A DNA stretch of 64,000 nucleotides, taken from positions 2,728,001 to 2,792,000 of the forward strand of contig NZ_CP121684.1 of assembly GCF_029760935.1 (NCBI RefSeq), given 5' to 3'. The notes beneath the pieces were generated by a model. It ran no database searches. It saw nothing but the letters and a program-made list of their open reading frames with translations, and was not told the DNA's origin. Numbering within the stretch: the stretch's first letter is position 1; every line of letters begins with the position of its first letter. This DNA is from Lysinibacter sp. HNR (lineage in GTDB: Bacteria > Actinomycetota > Actinomycetes > Actinomycetales > Microbacteriaceae). This document shows, piece after piece, positions 60,597-64,000 of this stretch. The position numbers and the translations under genes were made by a program.

Positions 60597-61708
60597 ATAG
60601 TTGATTCTAGGGCGACAGGAACCGGTGTGGGTGATACGCCCCACGATTCGAGAATAACCGTGGTGTTGTGGATAGTCGCCTGAATGTAGGTTTCCCCCGC
60701 AGAACCGGCAGTGCCGAGCGAATCGGCAAAGAGCGCATCTTCACCGGAACGCACCGCAACCCCCGCAGCCTGGGCGATAGCGGACGCCGCCCTGCTGTTG
60801 ACCGAGCTCTCGGAGAATATGGTGGTTACGCCAAGTTCTTGAATTTTTGCCACAAGCGAGTCAATCTCGGCGGCGCTAGGCTCAGCGTTGTCTTCAAAGC
60901 TGGGAATAATTGCGCCCACAAAAGTTATGTCGTAGTGTTCGAAAAAATAATGGAGCGAATCGTGTCCGCTCACCACCAAACGTTTCTCAGCAGGAACAGT
61001 AGCGACATTTTCTTGAACCCACTGACTCAATTGATCAAGCTTTGACTCGTAAGCCTGTGCGTTTCCTGTAAAGAAAGCGCTGTTATCGGGAGACGCCTCC
61101 GCTAGGCCGTTTGCTATGTTCTGAACCATAATCTTGGCATTTGCCGGACTAGTCCAGGTGTGAGGGTTTCCTTCCGAGTGGTCATGATCCGAGTGGTCGT
61201 TAGCCGCCTGGCCTTGGGTGGCATCGCCCTTGGCATGACCATCAGGTTCTGCGTGGGCATGATCGGCGTGATCGTGCCCTGCGTGGTCGGTGTCATCGTG
61301 ATCAGCGTCATCCGCGTGATCGTGATCGCCTCCGCTGAGTGTGATACCGACGCTGGTATCGATTTTGAGACCGCTGAAACCGGAAGCCTCGATAGCAGAG
61401 TCGAGGAAACTTTCGAGCCCCGCCCCGTTGAGAATGAGAACATCAGCGCTCCCAAGAGTGGCAAGGTCGGCAGGGGTGGGGTCAAAGTGGTGGGCACTGT
61501 CGCCGGGGGCAAAAAGGGAGGTGAGATTTATCCGATCCTCACCCACGTTCTGAGCAAAATCTGTAATCTGGGTGGTGGTGGCCACCACATTTAAAGCACC
61601 ATCCACCGAGTTCGAGGAGGATGAAGGTGCACACCCCGCAACCGCCAGGGTTGCTGCAATCGCTACGGCGAGCGGGGCAATCAGCCTGTGCGGCGTGAAA
61701 CGCGTCAT
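60593..61708 (-). CDS. znuA: Zinc ABC transporter substrate-binding lipoprotein (ZnuA/AdcA type)
   Basis: 371 residues with a lipobox (LAVAGC, Cys26). Metal-binding features: HHFDPTPADL near residue 72, NPHTWTSPANAKIMV, SGHDSLHYFFEHY and TIFSESSVNSRAA. A very long His/Asp-rich loop, about 125-185, carries repeats like DHDHADDADHDD and HAGHDHADHAH. Such loops are a hallmark of zinc receptors. It is the first gene of the operon. Confidence 0.93.
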   Translation of the reverse strand: MTRFTPHRLIAPLAVAIAATLAVAGCAPSSSSNSVDGALNVVATTTQITDFAQNVGEDRINLTSLFAPGDSAHHFDPTPADLATLGSADVLILNGAGLESFLDSAIEASGFSGLKIDTSVGITLSGGDHDHADDADHDDTDHAGHDHADHAHAEPDGHAKGDATQGQAANDHSDHDHSEGNPHTWTSPANAKIMVQNIANGLAEASPDNSAFFTGNAQAYESKLDQLSQWVQENVATVPAEKRLVVSGHDSLHYFFEHYDITFVGAIIPSFEDNAEPSAAEIDSLVAKIQELGVTTIFSESSVNSRAASAIAQAAGVAVRSGEDALFADSLGTAGSAGETYIQATIHNTTVILESWGVSPTPVPVALESTM

Positions 61709-61786
61709 AACAGCTCTTTCTTGTCTTTGTAACGAGAGGACGGGATTATTACCTACTCGTGTGACACCTATACATACTATCCACTA

Positions 61787-61803
61787 TTGATAACCATTAT
61801 CAA
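61787..61803. promoter_or_regulatory. Zur-box-like palindrome upstream of znuA
   Basis: On the minus strand TTGATAATGGTTATCAA, a 7-3-7 perfect dyad 79 bases before the znuA start. It fits the TGATAATNNTTATCA-like boxes of Fur/Zur regulators in actinobacteria. With a Zur-type gene as the last gene of this operon, autoregulation by zinc is likely (inference). Confidence 0.75.
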
Positions 61804-61921
61804 TTTATGGCGATTATTCACAGCAAAAATTCTGCTGGGTACAGCTCCTCATCACGGCACGAGCGTCCCGTTTCCCGCACACCACGGAAGGGATAAGGAA
61901 TCTTTCGTAACCCACCGGCAC

Positions 61922-63340
61922 CTAGAACCTAGCCTCATACTGTGCCAGTATCTCCGGCCTATAGTCCGATTCAATCGTCACCTGCGGGGGGCTCGGCCAC
62001 TCGGGCAATTCGCCGTCCAGAGCGAAGCTCGCCTGGAGAGCCGCCCCCATAGCCACGTACTCCCCGGGATGCGGAACGCTCACCCGTTGCTCAAACACCT
62101 GCGCCGCGATCCGCTGCACAGCGGGATTCTGGGCGGCACCTCCGATCAGGCGGATGCTGCTGGTCACAAACCCCTGCGCCGCGAGAGTGCTGAGACCCGC
62201 GGCAAGACCCGCGAGCATCCCCTCGATTGCGGCTCGTGCCAGGTTGTTTCGCGTGCTAGACCGCAGGGTCATCCCAAAAAGTGTTGCCGTGGCGTTGGGG
62301 AGATTGGGGGTTCGTTCACCCTCAAAATACGGCTGAAGAACCAGACCCTCGGAGCCCGCCGGGGCGGCAAGAGCCAGCTCGGCAAATTGATCATGATCAA
62401 CGCCGAGAAGACCCGAGATAGAGTCCAAAACGCGCGCAGCGTTCAGGGTGGCAACCAGCGGAAGATAGCGACCTGAAGCATCGGCAAATCCGGTAACGGC
62501 CCCCGAAACGTCAAGGGTATGCCGCTCTGTTACGGCAAAAACCGTGCCGCTCGTGCCGATCGAAATCACGGTCTCGTTCGGGGCAAGCCGCAACCCGAGC
62601 GCCGCAGCCGCGTTGTCACCCGCGCCGCAAGCAACCCGTATGTCGTCACGCCGGGCAACACCGCTGTTCACCGTTCCCGCCACCTCGGAAGGACCCAAAA
62701 CGACGGGTAAAATAATGTCTTTGCCCAGGGCGCGCACCAGCAAATCCCGGTCATACTCACCCAGATTCGGGTCCCAGTAGCCCGTGCCACTCGCATCGGA
62801 CCTATCGGTTGCAAGCCTCTCAAGCTGAGACCCCAGAGGCATATCGGGGCCATACCCGCGCAGCCGCCAGCTGAGCCAGTCGTGAGGCAGGGCCACCGCG
62901 GCAACCCGCGCGGCGTTTTCTGGTTCATGGTCCCTCAGCCAACGAAGTTTCGACACTGTAAAAGAGGCCACCGGCAGGCTACCGCTCCGCCGCACGTACT
63001 CCTCAGCCCCTACCTCCCCAACCAGCGCCTCGGCGGCAGCAGCGGAGCGGGTATCGTTCCAGAGAAGCGCCGGGCGGATGACCCTGCCCTCCGCGTCAAG
63101 CGCGATCATGCCGTGCTGCTGAGCCGCAATAGAAATGGCGGCAACATCCTCAAGACCACCGGCCCGCTCAATCGCCAGTTCCAAGGCTGTCCACCACTCG
63201 TGCGGATCAACCTCCGTACCCTGCGGATGATTCGCCCGCCCGGAGCGGATGACCTCCCCCGTTTGAGAATCGCAAATAACAACTTTGCAATTTTGAGTGG
63301 AGGAATCGACCCCGGCAACCAGGCTGCGTTGTGTGCTCAT
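61922..63340 (-). CDS. xylB: Xylulokinase
   Basis: 472 residues of the FGGY carbohydrate kinase family. It opens with AGVDSSTQNCKVVICD; the substrate region is SIAAQQHGMIALD and PALLWNDTRS, the catalytic aspartate is in CGAGDNAAAALGL and the ATP site in ISIGTSGTVF and RLIGGAAQNPA. It phosphorylates D-xylulose to the 5-phosphate. The ribosome site is weak. It is far from xylA and stands alone, so its control may differ from that of the other xylose genes. Confidence 0.92.
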   Translation of the reverse strand: MSTQRSLVAGVDSSTQNCKVVICDSQTGEVIRSGRANHPQGTEVDPHEWWTALELAIERAGGLEDVAAISIAAQQHGMIALDAEGRVIRPALLWNDTRSAAAAEALVGEVGAEEYVRRSGSLPVASFTVSKLRWLRDHEPENAARVAAVALPHDWLSWRLRGYGPDMPLGSQLERLATDRSDASGTGYWDPNLGEYDRDLLVRALGKDIILPVVLGPSEVAGTVNSGVARRDDIRVACGAGDNAAAALGLRLAPNETVISIGTSGTVFAVTERHTLDVSGAVTGFADASGRYLPLVATLNAARVLDSISGLLGVDHDQFAELALAAPAGSEGLVLQPYFEGERTPNLPNATATLFGMTLRSSTRNNLARAAIEGMLAGLAAGLSTLAAQGFVTSSIRLIGGAAQNPAVQRIAAQVFEQRVSVPHPGEYVAMGAALQASFALDGELPEWPSPPQVTIESDYRPEILAQYEARF

Positions 63341-63531
63341 AATACTATTGTGGCGGATCGATTCGCACGAGCGGAATTCAAAGACAGGAAACCGAGCACG
63401 ATCACAAAAGCGGAGTCACGCCGCGAGGGAGGGAACGACAGCGGTAAGGGCTGCATACTCATCGCAAGACCCCAGCCGTTCACCGAGAAAGGCAATCACT
63501 GCCAGAGCCGCGGGCACGGCCCGTGCGGCGG

Positions 63532-64000
63532 CTACGAGAAGCGCTCCGGAGCAAGATCTAACCGGCGAAGCAGCTGAGCGTTCAGGGCAACAACGATTGT
63601 GGATGCCGACATAAGCAAAGCCCCCACCGCCATCGGAAGTATAAACCCGATGGGTGCCAGCACACCCGCGGCCAACGGAACCGAGAGCAGGTTATAGCCC
63701 GCCGCCCACCACAGGTTTTGCTTCATCTTGCGATAGCTTGCCAGCGACAGCTCGATGACCGAAAGAACCGAGCGCGGATCGTCACTCGCCAGGATCACCC
63801 CGGCCGACGCTATTGCCACGTCGGTTCCTGCGCCTATAGCGATACCCACATCCGCCTGAGCAAGAGCGGGGGCATCGTTCACGCCATCGCCCACCATCGC
63901 CACGCGACGGCCCTCACCCTGCAGAGAACGAACCTTCGCCGCCTTGTACTCCGGGCGCACCCCCGCAAAAACTCGCGTAATTCCTAGTTGAGCGGCCACC
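63532..64000 (-). CDS. Copper-type P1B-ATPase, C-terminal part (5' end outside the window)
   Basis: About 155 C-terminal residues, open to the window end. [18 protein letters not shown] and the hinge [22 protein letters not shown] are hallmarks of P-type ATPases. The last two membrane segments carry [16 protein letters not shown] and [18 protein letters not shown]. The YN and MSxS motifs are those of Cu(I) exporters (CopA group). The 63341-63531 gap holds no gene. Confidence 0.92.
   Translation of the reverse strand, partial: VAAQLGITRVFAGVRPEYKAAKVRSLQGEGRRVAMVGDGVNDAPALAQADVGIAIGAGTDVAIASAGVILASDDPRSVLSVIELSLASYRKMKQNLWWAAGYNLLSVPLAAGVLAPIGFILPMAVGALLMSASTIVVALNAQLLRRLDLAPERFS

Overview
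The window reads as chromosomal DNA of a moderately GC-rich actinomycete, most likely Microbacteriaceae-like. The evidence is an actinobacterial-type 16S-23S-5S rRNA operon without spacer tRNAs, a TTGACA-N17-TAAGCT rRNA promoter, many ROK and FadR-type regulators of sugar and acid use, lipoprotein-dependent ABC importers, a SipW-type secretion cluster, and frequent GTG/TTG starts with 1-4 bp gene overlaps. The genus is not established from the sequence alone.

Layout. 1-8.2 kb is a pentose module: a ROK regulator (cut by the window start), a GguB/GguA/ChvE-type sugar importer, xylose isomerase and a second ROK regulator. 8.5-9.8 kb holds a DSD1-like PLP enzyme. 9.8-15.3 kb is a polyamine/GABA-type catabolic cluster (FadR-type regulator, SDR, aldehyde dehydrogenase, PuuD hydrolase, gamma-glutamylpolyamine synthetase-like protein, APC permease) in visible decay. 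The synthetase has two single-base frameshifts, the aldehyde dehydrogenase has a large internal deletion plus frame change, and the permease is only an N-terminal remnant. 15.8-17.6 kb is an AT-richer two-gene unit, an AvrD-family protein overlapping a P-loop NTPase. It abuts a 63-bp remnant of a sugar permease whose intact relative lies at 24.4-25.2 kb. Between those two copies sits a SipW-type signal peptidase with six exported or anchored proteins (17.9-23.8 kb) and an unusual 19-bp tandem repeat.

24.4-28.9 kb is a carbohydrate ABC importer plus a class V aminotransferase-like enzyme. 29.1-30.5 kb is an AbiE-like toxin/antitoxin pair with a 36-bp dyad over its start. 30.6-36.8 kb is a second importer (Pot-like layout), a sugar-isomerase-like TIM-barrel protein and a divergent ROK regulator. 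37.0-40.3 kb is a small accessory patch: a KAP P-loop NTPase, a decayed serine recombinase and a possibly truncated hypothetical gene. 40.6-46.1 kb has a FadR-type regulator, a small membrane protein, a SulP transporter and an amino-acid ABC importer. 46.3-51.3 kb is an overlapping HSP90-TPR gene pair. 51.5-57.5 kb is the rRNA operon on the minus strand. 57.7-61.8 kb is a zinc uptake operon (znuA-C-B-B-zur order of transcription) with a Zur-box-like palindrome. The window ends with xylulokinase and the C-terminal part of a copper-type P-ATPase.

The xylose genes work together: import by GguAB/ChvE, isomerisation by XylA, phosphorylation by XylB. They are split to the two ends of the window. 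The most unusual content is the AvrD/P-loop pair, the SipW cluster with a sortase-like LAFTG anchor, the AbiE-like pair with a symmetric start-site element, and the HSP90-TPR pair.
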